Both the position numbers and the translations under genes were made by a program. A stretch of 32,731 nucleotides of DNA. Origin: JAWWPG01 sp037719575 (GTDB lineage: Bacteria > Actinomycetota > Actinomycetes > Propionibacteriales > Nocardioidaceae). Under the pieces are notes generated by a model that searched no databases, was not told the origin of the DNA, and worked only from the letters and a program-made list of their open reading frames with translations. Shown here one piece after another: positions 15,108-22,688 of the stretch (its first letter is position 1; the number at the start of each line of letters is the position of its first letter). The stretch covers positions 1 through 32,731 of the forward strand of contig JBBJMF010000025.1 in assembly GCA_037719575.1 (NCBI GenBank), in the 5' to 3' direction.

Positions 15108-15437
15108 TCATGAGCCGCTGCTCCGCTTTCGTGAGGTGTCTGTCGGCGCGGTCTCGGGTGAGACCGGCCGGTGCGCCCCGAGCCAGTCCCGAACCGCGTT
15201 GATGTCGAGCGGTCCCTCGAGCCGGAAGGCCCGCGGGAACGCCCGCCGGCGGTCGGCGAGCTCGAGGCAGGTGGCCGTGGGGTGCAGGTGCGCTCCCCGG
15301 CCCGGTTTGTCGGCGCGCTCGTCGGGTACGACGGACCGCTGGGGCCCGGAGACGTCGACGACCACACGCAACAGGTCGGACTTCGCCGCCTTCGCCCGGC
15401 ATCCGACACATGAACGGATCGGGGTGGTGCGGCTCAT
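15108..15437 (-). CDS. ylxR: YlxR family RNA-binding protein (DUF448)
   Basis: The 109-residue product is a YlxR protein: the TTPIRSCVGCRAKAAKSDLLRVV start with its CxxC pair, a PGRGAHLHPTATCLELADRRRAF stretch typical of the fold (GRGAxLHP), and a basic C-terminus. The family lies between nusA and infB in most Gram-positive genomes and is thought to bind RNA or modulate RNase P. The ATG at 15437 is used here; upstream TTG codons are possible and the ribosome binding site is weak. The 86 bases to infB contain the hairpin that covers the infB binding site. Confidence 0.93.
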   Translation of the reverse strand: MSRTTPIRSCVGCRAKAAKSDLLRVVVDVSGPQRSVVPDERADKPGRGAHLHPTATCLELADRRRAFPRAFRLEGPLDINAVRDWLGAHRPVSPETAPTDTSRKRSSGS

Positions 15438-15525
15438 CAACAAGACAGTCTACCCGCCCGGCGGGCATTCTCGCGACGTTCCCTCCCCGCCCACCTGCAC
15501 CCGGGGCGATTCGCCTGCGGTGCGC

Positions 15526-15550
15526 CTGCGGCGTTTCCCCGCAGAAACGC
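15526..15550 (-). promoter_or_regulatory. overlapping, mutually exclusive stem-loops after nusA
   Basis: Two hairpins share bases and cannot form together. One pairs CTGCGG (15526-15531) with CCGCAG (15539-15544). The other pairs GCGTTTC (15531-15537) with GAAACGC (15544-15550). They lie 17 bases after the nusA stop. This layout fits an attenuator or processing element for ylxR-infB, but chance in GC-rich DNA is a real alternative. Confidence 0.4.
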
Positions 15551-15566
15551 AGACGACCGGGAGGGG

Positions 15567-16568
15567 CTACTCGGTGGGCGGTGCCGTCGCGTCGACTGCC
15601 TCAGCGGGCGCGTCGGAGCGGATGTCGATCCGCCAGCCGGTCATCCGCGCCGCGAGCCGGGCGTTCTGGCCTTCCTTGCCGATCGCCAGCGAGAGCTGGT
15701 AGTCCGGGACAACCACTCGCGCCGACCGGGCGGCCTCGTCGACGATCTCGACCGACAGCACGTGCGCCGGCGAGAGCGCGTGACCGATCATCTCGCCGGG
15801 ATCCTCCGACCAGTCGACGATGTCGATCTTCTCGCCGTGCAGCTCGGTCATCACGTTGCGCACCCGCTGACCCATCGGGCCGATACAGGCACCCTTCGGG
15901 TTGACTCCGTCGACGTGTGACCGGACGGCGATCTTGGTCCGGTGTCCCGCCTCACGGGCGATCCCGCAGATCTCCACCGTGCCGTCGGCGATCTCCGGGA
16001 CCTCGAGGGCGAAGAGCTTCTTCACCAGGTTGGGGTGTGACCGCGACACCATGATCTGTGGGCCCTTCGGACCTTTCCGCACGGTGACCACGAGGCAGCG
16101 GATGCGCTGGCCGTGGTCGTACTTCTCCCCCGGCACCCGCTCGGCGGCCGGCAGCACCGCCTCGATCTTGCCGAGGTCGACGAACACCATGGCCGGGTCG
16201 CGACCCTGCTGGACGACACCGGACACGACGTCGCCCTCCTTGCCCGAGAACTCACCGAACCGCAGGTCGTCCTCGGCGTCGCGCAGGCGCTGGAGGATGA
16301 CCTGCTTCGCCGTCGTCGCCGCGATCCGGCCGAAGCCTGCGGGGGTGTCGTCCCACTCACGCACGAGCGCGCCTTCCTCGTCGCGCTCGCGCACCCACAC
16401 GGTCACGTGCCCCGATTTGCGGTCGAGCTCCGCTCGCGCGTCCTCATGGGCACCCGCGCTGCGGTGGTAGGCGACCAGGAGCGACTGCTCGATCGCGTCG
16501 ACGAGCACGTCGAAGGAGATCTCCCGCTCGCGCTCGAGCGAGCGCAGGACTGACATGTCGATGTCCAT
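15567..16568 (-). CDS. nusA: transcription termination/antitermination factor NusA
   Basis: NusA binds RNA polymerase and nascent RNA and controls pausing, termination and antitermination. The 333-residue product has the short actinobacterial form: N-terminal polymerase-binding domain (1-105), S1 domain (about 110-180, GDVVSGVVQQGRDPAMVFVDLG), and two KH domains with the GPMGQRVRNVMTELHGEKIDI and LAIGKEGQNARLAARMTGWRIDI motifs; it lacks the acidic repeats of the E. coli protein. The ATG at 16568 is three bases after the rimP stop, and its ribosome binding site (GAGGAGGGG) lies inside the rimP end, so the two are coupled. Confidence 0.98.
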   Translation of the reverse strand: MDIDMSVLRSLEREREISFDVLVDAIEQSLLVAYHRSAGAHEDARAELDRKSGHVTVWVRERDEEGALVREWDDTPAGFGRIAATTAKQVILQRLRDAEDDLRFGEFSGKEGDVVSGVVQQGRDPAMVFVDLGKIEAVLPAAERVPGEKYDHGQRIRCLVVTVRKGPKGPQIMVSRSHPNLVKKLFALEVPEIADGTVEICGIAREAGHRTKIAVRSHVDGVNPKGACIGPMGQRVRNVMTELHGEKIDIVDWSEDPGEMIGHALSPAHVLSVEIVDEAARSARVVVPDYQLSLAIGKEGQNARLAARMTGWRIDIRSDAPAEAVDATAPPTE

Positions 16569-16571
16569 CGG

Positions 16572-17048
16572 CTACCCCTCCTCGCTCCGGGGACGGTTGA
16601 ACTCGAGCTGGATGCGGGCGGTCACCACGTCGGAGTACTCGACCTCGGTGGGCTCTCCATGCACGTCGACCGTCGCCGCTTGGTCGCCGGCCCGGATGAT
16701 CCGGCCCTCGACCACGGCGCCGTCGGTGCGTGTCACCGAGACGAGCCTGGTGACGTTGCGGCGCCAATGGCGACGCTGCGTCAGCGGACGGTCGGTTCCC
16801 GGCGAGGTAACCTCGAGCGTGTAGGGGCGGTCGCCGAGGACATCGCTGTTGTCGAGGCTGTCGCCGACAACGGTGGTCGCCGCCGCGAGATCGTCGAGAG
16901 TGACACCGCCGTCCTTGTCGACAAGCACCCGGACGACCCGACGACGCCCTGCCGTGGAGAGCTCGACCGCCTCCACGTCGAGCCCGCTGTCGGCAAGCGG
17001 CGGGCGCAGCACCTCGAGGAGGGTCTCGGCTGGCTGTTGGCCGGTCAC
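16572..17048 (-). CDS. rimP: ribosome maturation factor RimP
   Basis: RimP helps assemble the 30S head region. The 158-residue product has the alpha/beta N-terminal domain with RRVVRVLVDKDGGVTLDDLA, the characteristic YTLEVTSPGTDRPLT motif near 81-95, and the small SH3-like C-terminal barrel. The GTG at 17048 follows GGAGGA at eight bases. It is the first gene of the rimP-nusA-ylxR-infB-rbfA-truB run. The gene diverges from a lipoprotein gene across about 130 bases, so its promoter must lie in that spacer; I could not assign one. Confidence 0.96.
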   Translation of the reverse strand: MTGQQPAETLLEVLRPPLADSGLDVEAVELSTAGRRRVVRVLVDKDGGVTLDDLAAATTVVGDSLDNSDVLGDRPYTLEVTSPGTDRPLTQRRHWRRNVTRLVSVTRTDGAVVEGRIIRAGDQAATVDVHGEPTEVEYSDVVTARIQLEFNRPRSEEG

Positions 17049-17178
17049 GAGCAGTTCCTCCTGTTGTGTTGTTGATGCAGCGGTACCAAGGGTAGCGGGC
17101 CAGAGCCGCGACCGAGCGCCGTTCTCCGGTACGGTCGGCGAGGTGACCGAGCCGTCGCATCACACCGACTCTCGGCGG

Positions 17179-18147
17179 ATGGTCATGTCGAGCCGTCGCA
17201 CCGCCATGAAGGCAGCCACCCTGTCTGCGCTCGCCTTTGCGGCAGCTGGATGCGGGATCGACGCGGACGACAGGCGCGGCGAGCGGGCTGCCGTGCCGAC
17301 ACCGACGACACCTTCGACAACCGTCCAGGACATCGACATCCGCCTCGTTGTCGAGGCGATCAGCGATGAGGAGCGACTGCTTGCGTTCTGTGCGACGGCC
17401 GCTCGGCGCTTTGTGAGCCAGCGTGCCCTGCTCGACGGTCTGGTCGACCGGCAGACCCAGCACGTGGCCAGGCTGCGCGCGGCATTGACCGAGTTGAGAC
17501 CGCCGGTCAGTCATTCGAGACCAACGGTGCCCCGACAGCAACGTGTGCTCGCTCAGGTCGTCGCCGGTCTCGTGATCGAGGCACGAGACGCCCGCTCGGC
17601 CGACTGCACGAGGGCCACCTCCGGTCTGCTCGCCGAGCTGTTCGGGGCCATGGCCGCCTCCCACGCCGTGACCGGATGGGTCGCTGGGCCGAAGACGGCG
17701 GTCCTCCCGGTGCCGATCCCGGACTCCGTCGTGAACGTCGACGTGCTGCAGCCCTGCCTGGCCGCCGAGCACGCAGCCCTCTTCGGTTACGGGCTGCTGG
17801 GCGGGGCCCTGTCGGCCGGTGTTTCCGACGCCCCGCCCGCTGTGGCGTCGGTGTCGTCGTACAACGCCCACCGCGACCGGCGAGACGCCCTCGTCGAGCT
17901 GATCACCGCAGGTGGCCGGGAGCCGGCGCCGCCGCAGGCGGCCTACGAACCCCCCTTCCCGGTCGCCGGGCTGCCGAGCGCACGGCGGCTGGCGCGGTAC
18001 CTGGAGGCGCGTTGTGCCACCGTCTACGCGCGGGCCATCGCCGCGACGACCGGCCAGTCCAGGCTGTTCGTCAGCAGCACGCTCGTCGACTGCGCGGTCC
18101 GCGGTGCGAGATGGGGCACGCCGCCGGCGGCGTTCCCGGGGCTGTGA
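17179..18147 (+). CDS. Tat/lipoprotein-type protein with ferritin-like DUF4439 domain
   Basis: The 322-residue product begins with a twin-arginine signal (SSRRTAMKAATL) followed by a lipobox ending in AAAGC, so Cys25 would be the lipidated residue: a Tat-exported lipoprotein. The mature protein is all helical. Around residues 192-208 lies LAAEHAALFGYGLLGG, the DUF4439 ferritin-like signature; a first helical part (about 45-180) precedes it and a helical REP..LPSARRLARYLEARCATVYARAIAAT part ends it. Metal binding is suggested by the fold, not shown. The start could also be GTG 17143 or ATG 17185. The gene is divergent from rimP and ends nine bases before the converging queA-like gene. Confidence 0.8.
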   Translation: MVMSSRRTAMKAATLSALAFAAAGCGIDADDRRGERAAVPTPTTPSTTVQDIDIRLVVEAISDEERLLAFCATAARRFVSQRALLDGLVDRQTQHVARLRAALTELRPPVSHSRPTVPRQQRVLAQVVAGLVIEARDARSADCTRATSGLLAELFGAMAASHAVTGWVAGPKTAVLPVPIPDSVVNVDVLQPCLAAEHAALFGYGLLGGALSAGVSDAPPAVASVSSYNAHRDRRDALVELITAGGREPAPPQAAYEPPFPVAGLPSARRLARYLEARCATVYARAIAATTGQSRLFVSSTLVDCAVRGARWGTPPAAFPGL

Positions 18148-18156
18148 CAGGCGTCG

Positions 18157-19224
18157 TCACGAGCTCGGGTCGGGAAGGAACAGCATCGAGTCCCCGAACT
18201 CGTGCCAGAGATAGCGCTCGGCGACGGCGCCACGATAGGCCGCCGCGACCAGATCGAGCCCGGCCACGGCTTCGAGCAGCATCAGGTGGCTGGCCTCGGG
18301 CTCATGCAGTCCGCTGACCAGCCCGGTGACGACGCGCGCCGGGCGCGCCGGTCCGAGCACCAGGTCGGTCCAGCCCGCACCCGCAGACACGCCGCCGTCC
18401 GGCTGCGCGACGCTTTCCAGGGCGCGCACGGACGTCGTACCGACCGCAACGACCCGGCCCCCAGATCTCCGCGTGTGGTTGACGAGGCGCGCCGTCGCCG
18501 ACGGGACCTCGAAGCGCTCCGGCATGGGTGGCTCGTGCTTCTCCGGGCTGGAAACGCCGGTGTGCAAGACGATGGGGGCTAATGCGACGCCCTTGGCCAT
18601 CAGCTGCACCAGGACCCGTCGCGACAACGGCCGCCCGGCGCTGGGCATCTCCGCACTGCCCTGCTGGCGGGCGTAGACGTTCTGCAGGTCGCCCAGTGGC
18701 CAGGCGCCGCTGAGATAGCCGTACCGGATGGGTCGCCCGTGGTCCAGCAGGTAGGCCACCCGGTCCCGCTCCGGGACAGGGGTCATCCGCCAGAGCCTGG
18801 AGGTGCCGGCCCGCGCGTTCGGGAAGGCGTCCTCGACGCGGACCCGCTGACCTCCAGTGAGGCTGATCACCTCGCCGGGAACCAGATCCGTTTGGGGGCC
18901 CGAGTTGCCGGGAGCTCGCACCTCGACCACCCACGACCCGTCTTCGAAGCCGGAAGCGACATGCACGGGACCACGAACCCCGTTGGCCCGGACCCCGTCG
19001 ACGGCAGCGGGAAGCGTGGCCGAGGTGTTGACGACCAGCAGGTCGCCCGGCTCGAGATGATCCCCGAGCGTCCGGAAGATCGTGTGCTCGATGCCGCCCG
19101 GTCGGGCCACGAGGAGCCGCACCCCGTCGCGAGCCAGACCCCGCCGCTCCGGGGGCGCCGTCGCCTCGCTCCCCCGCGGCACGGCGAACCTGGTTGCCGA
19201 CGAGCGGACGGTCTCGGTGCTCAC
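18157..19224 (-). CDS. divergent QueA-like protein (AdoMet:tRNA ribosyltransferase-isomerase family)
   Basis: Canonical QueA transfers a ribosyl group from AdoMet to preQ1-modified tRNA. This 355-residue protein aligns over its whole length (HTIFRTLGDHLEPGDLLVVN, VGTTSVRALES at 261-271, RYLWHEFGDSMLF at the end). However, signature motifs are replaced: NTRVIPARL becomes NTSATLPAAV (66-75), PTAGLHF becomes PSAGRPL (194-200), HVGAGTFQPV becomes HTGVSSPEKH (221-230), and TNFHLP becomes SGLHEP (304-309). The substrate is therefore probably not preQ1-tRNA. GTG 19224 overlaps the stop of the SDR gene by four bases, so they are coupled. No tgt or other queuosine gene is in the window. Confidence 0.85.
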   Translation of the reverse strand: MSTETVRSSATRFAVPRGSEATAPPERRGLARDGVRLLVARPGGIEHTIFRTLGDHLEPGDLLVVNTSATLPAAVDGVRANGVRGPVHVASGFEDGSWVVEVRAPGNSGPQTDLVPGEVISLTGGQRVRVEDAFPNARAGTSRLWRMTPVPERDRVAYLLDHGRPIRYGYLSGAWPLGDLQNVYARQQGSAEMPSAGRPLSRRVLVQLMAKGVALAPIVLHTGVSSPEKHEPPMPERFEVPSATARLVNHTRRSGGRVVAVGTTSVRALESVAQPDGGVSAGAGWTDLVLGPARPARVVTGLVSGLHEPEASHLMLLEAVAGLDLVAAAYRGAVAERYLWHEFGDSMLFLPDPSS

Positions 19225-19928
19225 GTGAGCGCCGCGTCTGCGAGCAGCTCCGTGGCCCGGTAGCGGCCGCTCGGCAGGTGGCCGACTATCAGCCGGAGCA
19301 GGGCTGGTACGACGGTCTCGGGCTCCGGTCGGTCCGAGATGTCCTCGCCTGGAAAGGCCTCCTGATGCATCCGCGTCCGCATGTCCCCCGGATCGAAGGC
19401 ATAGATCCTCAGGTCTTGCTCTTCTACCGCCAGGACCGCCGACATCTGGTCGAGGGCCGCCTTCGACGACCCGTAGCCACCCCACCCCTCGTACGGCTCG
19501 GCGCCCGCGTCCGAGGTGACGTTGACGACCGTTCCGCCATTGCGTCGCAGAACCGGCAGCAGAGCCTGGACCAGCGCCAGCGGGGCAATGACATTGACGT
19601 CGTAGACCTCACTCAGGACGTCGATCGGGTAGTCCGCGAGGCTTGGTTGGGGACTCGGTCCGAGGATGCTCGCGTTGTTGACGAGCAGATCGAGCCCGCC
19701 CAGTCGCGATACCTCGTTCGCGATCTGTCGACGATGCTCAGGATCGGCAACGCTGCCATCGAGGCTGACGACACTCGCGGCCCCTCTTGCCTCGAGCTCA
19801 GCCACAGCCACTGCGAGTTGGGCCGGCGTACGAGCATCGACCACAAGCGACCAGTGCTCGGCCGCTAGCGCCAGGGCGACCGCTCGACCCAGACCGCGAG
19901 ATGCGCCGGTGATAACAGCTACAGACAT
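19221..19928 (-). CDS. short-chain dehydrogenase/reductase
   Basis: The 235-residue product is a classical SDR: NAD(P)-binding TGASRGLG at 7-14, NNAS at 84-87, catalytic Ser near 139 (NVTSDAG) and Tyr-Lys in YGSSK at 152-156. Asp31 at the end of the second strand (VVDAR) hints at NADH or NADPH use but does not decide it. ATG 19928 follows AGGAG at five bases. The stop overlaps the start of the QueA-like gene by four bases (GTGA), so both products probably act in one process. Upstream is a palindrome-bearing promoter at 19961-19989. The substrate is unknown. Confidence 0.94.
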   Translation of the reverse strand: MSVAVITGASRGLGRAVALALAAEHWSLVVDARTPAQLAVAVAELEARGAASVVSLDGSVADPEHRRQIANEVSRLGGLDLLVNNASILGPSPQPSLADYPIDVLSEVYDVNVIAPLALVQALLPVLRRNGGTVVNVTSDAGAEPYEGWGGYGSSKAALDQMSAVLAVEEQDLRIYAFDPGDMRTRMHQEAFPGEDISDRPEPETVVPALLRLIVGHLPSGRYRATELLADAALT

Positions 19929-19960
19929 GGGAGCTCCTGGTTCTCGACTCGGAGCACCAG

Positions 19961-19989
19961 CATCCAACCTCAAGTTAACTTGATGTCAA
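19961..19989 (-). promoter_or_regulatory. promoter and palindromic operator of the SDR-queA-like operon
   Basis: On the minus strand a perfect TTGACA (19989-19984) is followed 17 bases later by TGGATG (19966-19961), a weak -10. The spacer is almost entirely a perfect 14-bp palindrome TCAAGTTAACTTGA (19970-19983). A second, overlapping inverted repeat CTTGACATCAAG (19979-19990) covers the -35. A repressor bound here would block RNA polymerase. The regulator is not in the window. Confidence 0.6.
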
Positions 19990-20048
19990 GCAACTCGGTT
20001 CGCCTCCCTTCTTCGGCTGAGTCGCCAAGACGGGACCGGACCGGCCTC

Positions 20049-20756
20049 TCAACATGGAGGGTCGGACCAGGAGGCGAGGACCGCGGGAATCTCGGCGAGC
20101 CGGTGAACGACGGCGTCGGGCTCGCCTTCGGAGTGGCCGCGCTGGTCGTCGGGGATGTCGCTGTGCGGCACCCAGATGGTCCGCATACCAAGCTGGGCGG
20201 GACCCCAGACGTCCTCGAACAGCCGGTCACCGACATAGACCGCACGTCGGGGGTCCGCCACGCCGACCGCGTCGAGCGCGGCCTCGAAGGCCCGCCGGTC
20301 GGGCTTCGTCCACTCGATCTCGCTGGTGTAGACGTCACCGTCGACGAGGTCCAGGACGCCGTCGCGCTCGAAGAACTCGCGGTGCCACTCCCCTGGCCAG
20401 ATCGTGTTGGACAGCACCCCGACCTTTACGCGGGCGGCACGAAGCCCCTCCCACAGCGGGCGGACGTCCGCGTCGGTGATCGTCGCCGGTTCCCAGAATG
20501 CCCGGTAGGCAGCGATCCCCTCCGGGGTCGGCTCGGCACCGGCCAGCTCACAGAGCTCGGCCAGGGTAGCGCTGCGATGCTCGTCGCGTGAGCGCCCCCA
20601 GACGTGAGCGCCAGCGGCGAAGATCGCGTCGGCCACGGCCTCGACCTGCGCGGGATCGGCGTACGACGCGAGAGCGACCGCCTCACCCCGGTAGTCGATC
20701 GGCCGCCAGGGCGTCAGCGTGCCACCCCAGTCGAAGATCACCGCCTCGACCTGCAT
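20049..20756 (-). CDS. HAD-superfamily hydrolase
   Basis: The 235-residue product has the HAD Rossmann-like core and a helical cap (about 25-100). Motif I is VIFDWGGTL (nucleophile Asp9); the usual second Asp (D+2) is Gly, as in a known group of actinobacterial HADs reading FDWGGTLTP. Motif II is VLSNT near 115, motif III is Lys in TKPDRRAF near 151, and motif IV is VGDRLFEDVWGPAQLGM near 173-189. Substrate unknown; the missing acid/base suggests altered chemistry or a dephosphorylation that does not need it. The ATG start at 20756 directly abuts family 1 repeat copy 2, leaving little room for a ribosome binding site. Confidence 0.9.
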   Translation of the reverse strand: MQVEAVIFDWGGTLTPWRPIDYRGEAVALASYADPAQVEAVADAIFAAGAHVWGRSRDEHRSATLAELCELAGAEPTPEGIAAYRAFWEPATITDADVRPLWEGLRAARVKVGVLSNTIWPGEWHREFFERDGVLDLVDGDVYTSEIEWTKPDRRAFEAALDAVGVADPRRAVYVGDRLFEDVWGPAQLGMRTIWVPHSDIPDDQRGHSEGEPDAVVHRLAEIPAVLASWSDPPC

Positions 20757-20804
20757 CAAGATCCGACATTCAGGTGGTCAGAGCCATCCCGATGTCGGAT
20801 CTTG
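20757..20804 (-). repeat. family 1 palindromic repeat, copy 2
   Basis: Perfect 13-bp arms CAAGATCCGACAT (20757-20769) and ATGTCGGATCTTG (20792-20804) enclose a 22-base loop with AGGTGG and CCATCC. Compared with copy 1 at 8368 the outer stem is nearly identical and in the same orientation. It starts nine bases after the proS stop and ends at the HAD start codon, so it could terminate proS transcription and shape translation of the HAD gene. Confidence 0.8.
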
Positions 20805-20813
20805 GCGGCGGGG

Positions 20814-22580
20814 CTAGGCACCCTTGACCAGCGCCGCCAGGTGCCCGACCGCCGCCCCGAGCTCGACGTCGGCCCGCGAGCCGTTGGCGCGGTCCTTGAC
20901 CTCGACCATGCCCTCGTCGAGCCCGCGGCCGACCACGACGATCGTCGGCACGCCGATCAGCTCCGCGTCCTTGAACTTCACGCCGGGCGAGACCTTGCGC
21001 CGGTCGTCGTACAGGACCGTGACATCCGCGGCCGCGAGATCCCGGCACAGCTGCTCGGCCGCCGCGAAGATCGCCTCGTCCTTGCCGGTGGCGACCACGT
21101 GGACGTCGGCAGGCGACAGCTCACGCGGCCAGATGATGCCGAGCTCGTCGTGCGAGTTCTCGACGACGGCGGCGACCGCGCGCGACACCCCGACTCCGTA
21201 GCAGCCCATCGTGACCGTGACGAGCTTGCCGTGCTCGTCGAGCACCTGCAGGTCGAGCGCCTTTGAGAACTTCCTGCCGAGCTGGAAGACGTGGCCCATC
21301 TCGATGCCCCGGGCCGTCTCGAGCGGGCAGCCGCAGCGCGGACAGGGATCGCCGTCGCGGACGTCCGCCGCCTCGATGACACCGTCTCCGACGAAGTCAC
21401 GCCCCGCCACCAGGTCGATGACGTGTTGGCCGGCCACGTCGGCTCCGGTCACCCAGCGGGTCCCGGGCACCACCCTCGGGTCCAGCAGGTAGCGAACTCC
21501 ACTCGACGACTCCTGGCCGAGCACGCCCGGGCCGATGTAACCCTTGACCAGAGCCTCGTTCCTGGCGAATTCCGCCTCGTCGAAGACCCCGACCTCCGAA
21601 GGGTGCACCTGAGCCTCGAGACGCTTCATGTCCACCGCGCGATCGCCGGGGACACCGATTGCCAGCGGCTCACGCGTGCCGTCGGGGTGGACCAGCATGA
21701 CTACGACGTTCTTGAGGGTGTCGCCGGCCGCCCACATGCGGTCGTCACGGGGGAACGCCTGGTTGAGGTGGTCGACCAGGGTCTCGATGGTGGGCGTGTC
21801 CGGGGTCTTCTCCGCATGGGCGGCGGGTACGTCGTCGTACCCCACGGCATCGGGCACGGGAACCCGCACGGCTTCGACGTTCGCCGCGTAGTCACATGAC
21901 GTGCAGCGGACGTAGGTGTCCTCCCCGTTGACGGCGTTGGCCAGGAACTCTTCGCTGGCTGAGCCGCCCATCGCACCCGACATCGCCGCCACGATCACAT
22001 AGTCGAGGCCGAGCCGGTCGAAGATGCGCACGTAGGCGTCGCGATGCGCCTCATAGGACTTGAGGAAGTCCTCGTCGCTGATGTCGAACGAGTACGAGTC
22101 CTTCATGACGAACTCGCGCCCGCGCAGGATGCCCGCGCGAGGACGCGCCTCGTCGCGGTACTTCGTCTGGATCTGGTAGAGCGACAGTGGCAGGTCCTTG
22201 TACGACGAGCAGAGGTCCTTGACGAGCAGCGTGAACATCTCCTCGTGGGTCGGCCCGAGCAGGTAGTCGCTCCCCTTGCGGTCCTGAAGCGTGAAGATGC
22301 TGTCTCCGTACTCCGTCCAGCGGCCGGTGGCCTCGAACGGCTCGCGGGGCAGCAGCGCGGGAAAGTGCACCTCCTGGGCACCCATCGCGTCCATCTCCTC
22401 GCGCACGATCCGCTCCACGTTGCGCAGCACGCGGTAGCCGAGCGGCAGCCACGAGTAGATCCCTGGGGCCGCCCGCCGGATGTAGCCCGCGCGCACCAGG
22501 AGGCGATGGCTCGGCACCTCGGCGTCCACCGGGTCCTCACGCAGCGTGCGCAGGAACAGGGTCGACATCCGCAGTACCAC
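20814..22580 (-). CDS. proS: prolyl-tRNA synthetase (bacterial type, with insertion domain)
   Basis: ProS charges tRNA-Pro. The 588-residue product has the class II core: motif 1 near 60-80, motif 2 YRDEARPRAGILRGREFVMKD near 141-161 preceded by GPTHEE at 109-114, and motif 3 GCYGVGVSRAVAA; the editing insertion domain (about 225-410) and the C-terminal anticodon domain (VTVLYDDRRKVSPGVKFKDAELIG) are both present. Two cysteine pairs (CTSC and CPRCGC) flank the insertion. The GTG at 22580 is chosen because AGGAG precedes it by five bases; an ATG four codons later (22568) is the alternative. It lies 108 bases after the CapA gene, with a possible small hairpin CCGGG-TTT-CCCGG at 22644-22656 between them. 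Confidence 0.98.
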   Translation of the reverse strand: MVLRMSTLFLRTLREDPVDAEVPSHRLLVRAGYIRRAAPGIYSWLPLGYRVLRNVERIVREEMDAMGAQEVHFPALLPREPFEATGRWTEYGDSIFTLQDRKGSDYLLGPTHEEMFTLLVKDLCSSYKDLPLSLYQIQTKYRDEARPRAGILRGREFVMKDSYSFDISDEDFLKSYEAHRDAYVRIFDRLGLDYVIVAAMSGAMGGSASEEFLANAVNGEDTYVRCTSCDYAANVEAVRVPVPDAVGYDDVPAAHAEKTPDTPTIETLVDHLNQAFPRDDRMWAAGDTLKNVVVMLVHPDGTREPLAIGVPGDRAVDMKRLEAQVHPSEVGVFDEAEFARNEALVKGYIGPGVLGQESSSGVRYLLDPRVVPGTRWVTGADVAGQHVIDLVAGRDFVGDGVIEAADVRDGDPCPRCGCPLETARGIEMGHVFQLGRKFSKALDLQVLDEHGKLVTVTMGCYGVGVSRAVAAVVENSHDELGIIWPRELSPADVHVVATGKDEAIFAAAEQLCRDLAAADVTVLYDDRRKVSPGVKFKDAELIGVPTIVVVGRGLDEGMVEVKDRANGSRADVELGAAVGHLAALVKGA

Positions 22581-22688
22581 GGGAACTCCTCGGTGTTGGC
22601 TCATGGACAGTCGAGGATATCCGCCCGGACCCCGTGGCCCCACCCGGGTTTCCCGGCCGTACGACGCGGTGCGGCCGCTCGCCAGGGC

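Noticed and set aside
22644..22656. CCGGG-TTT-CCCGG hairpin between the CapA gene and proS
   Set aside because: Only five pairs and no T run; too weak to call a terminator on its own.
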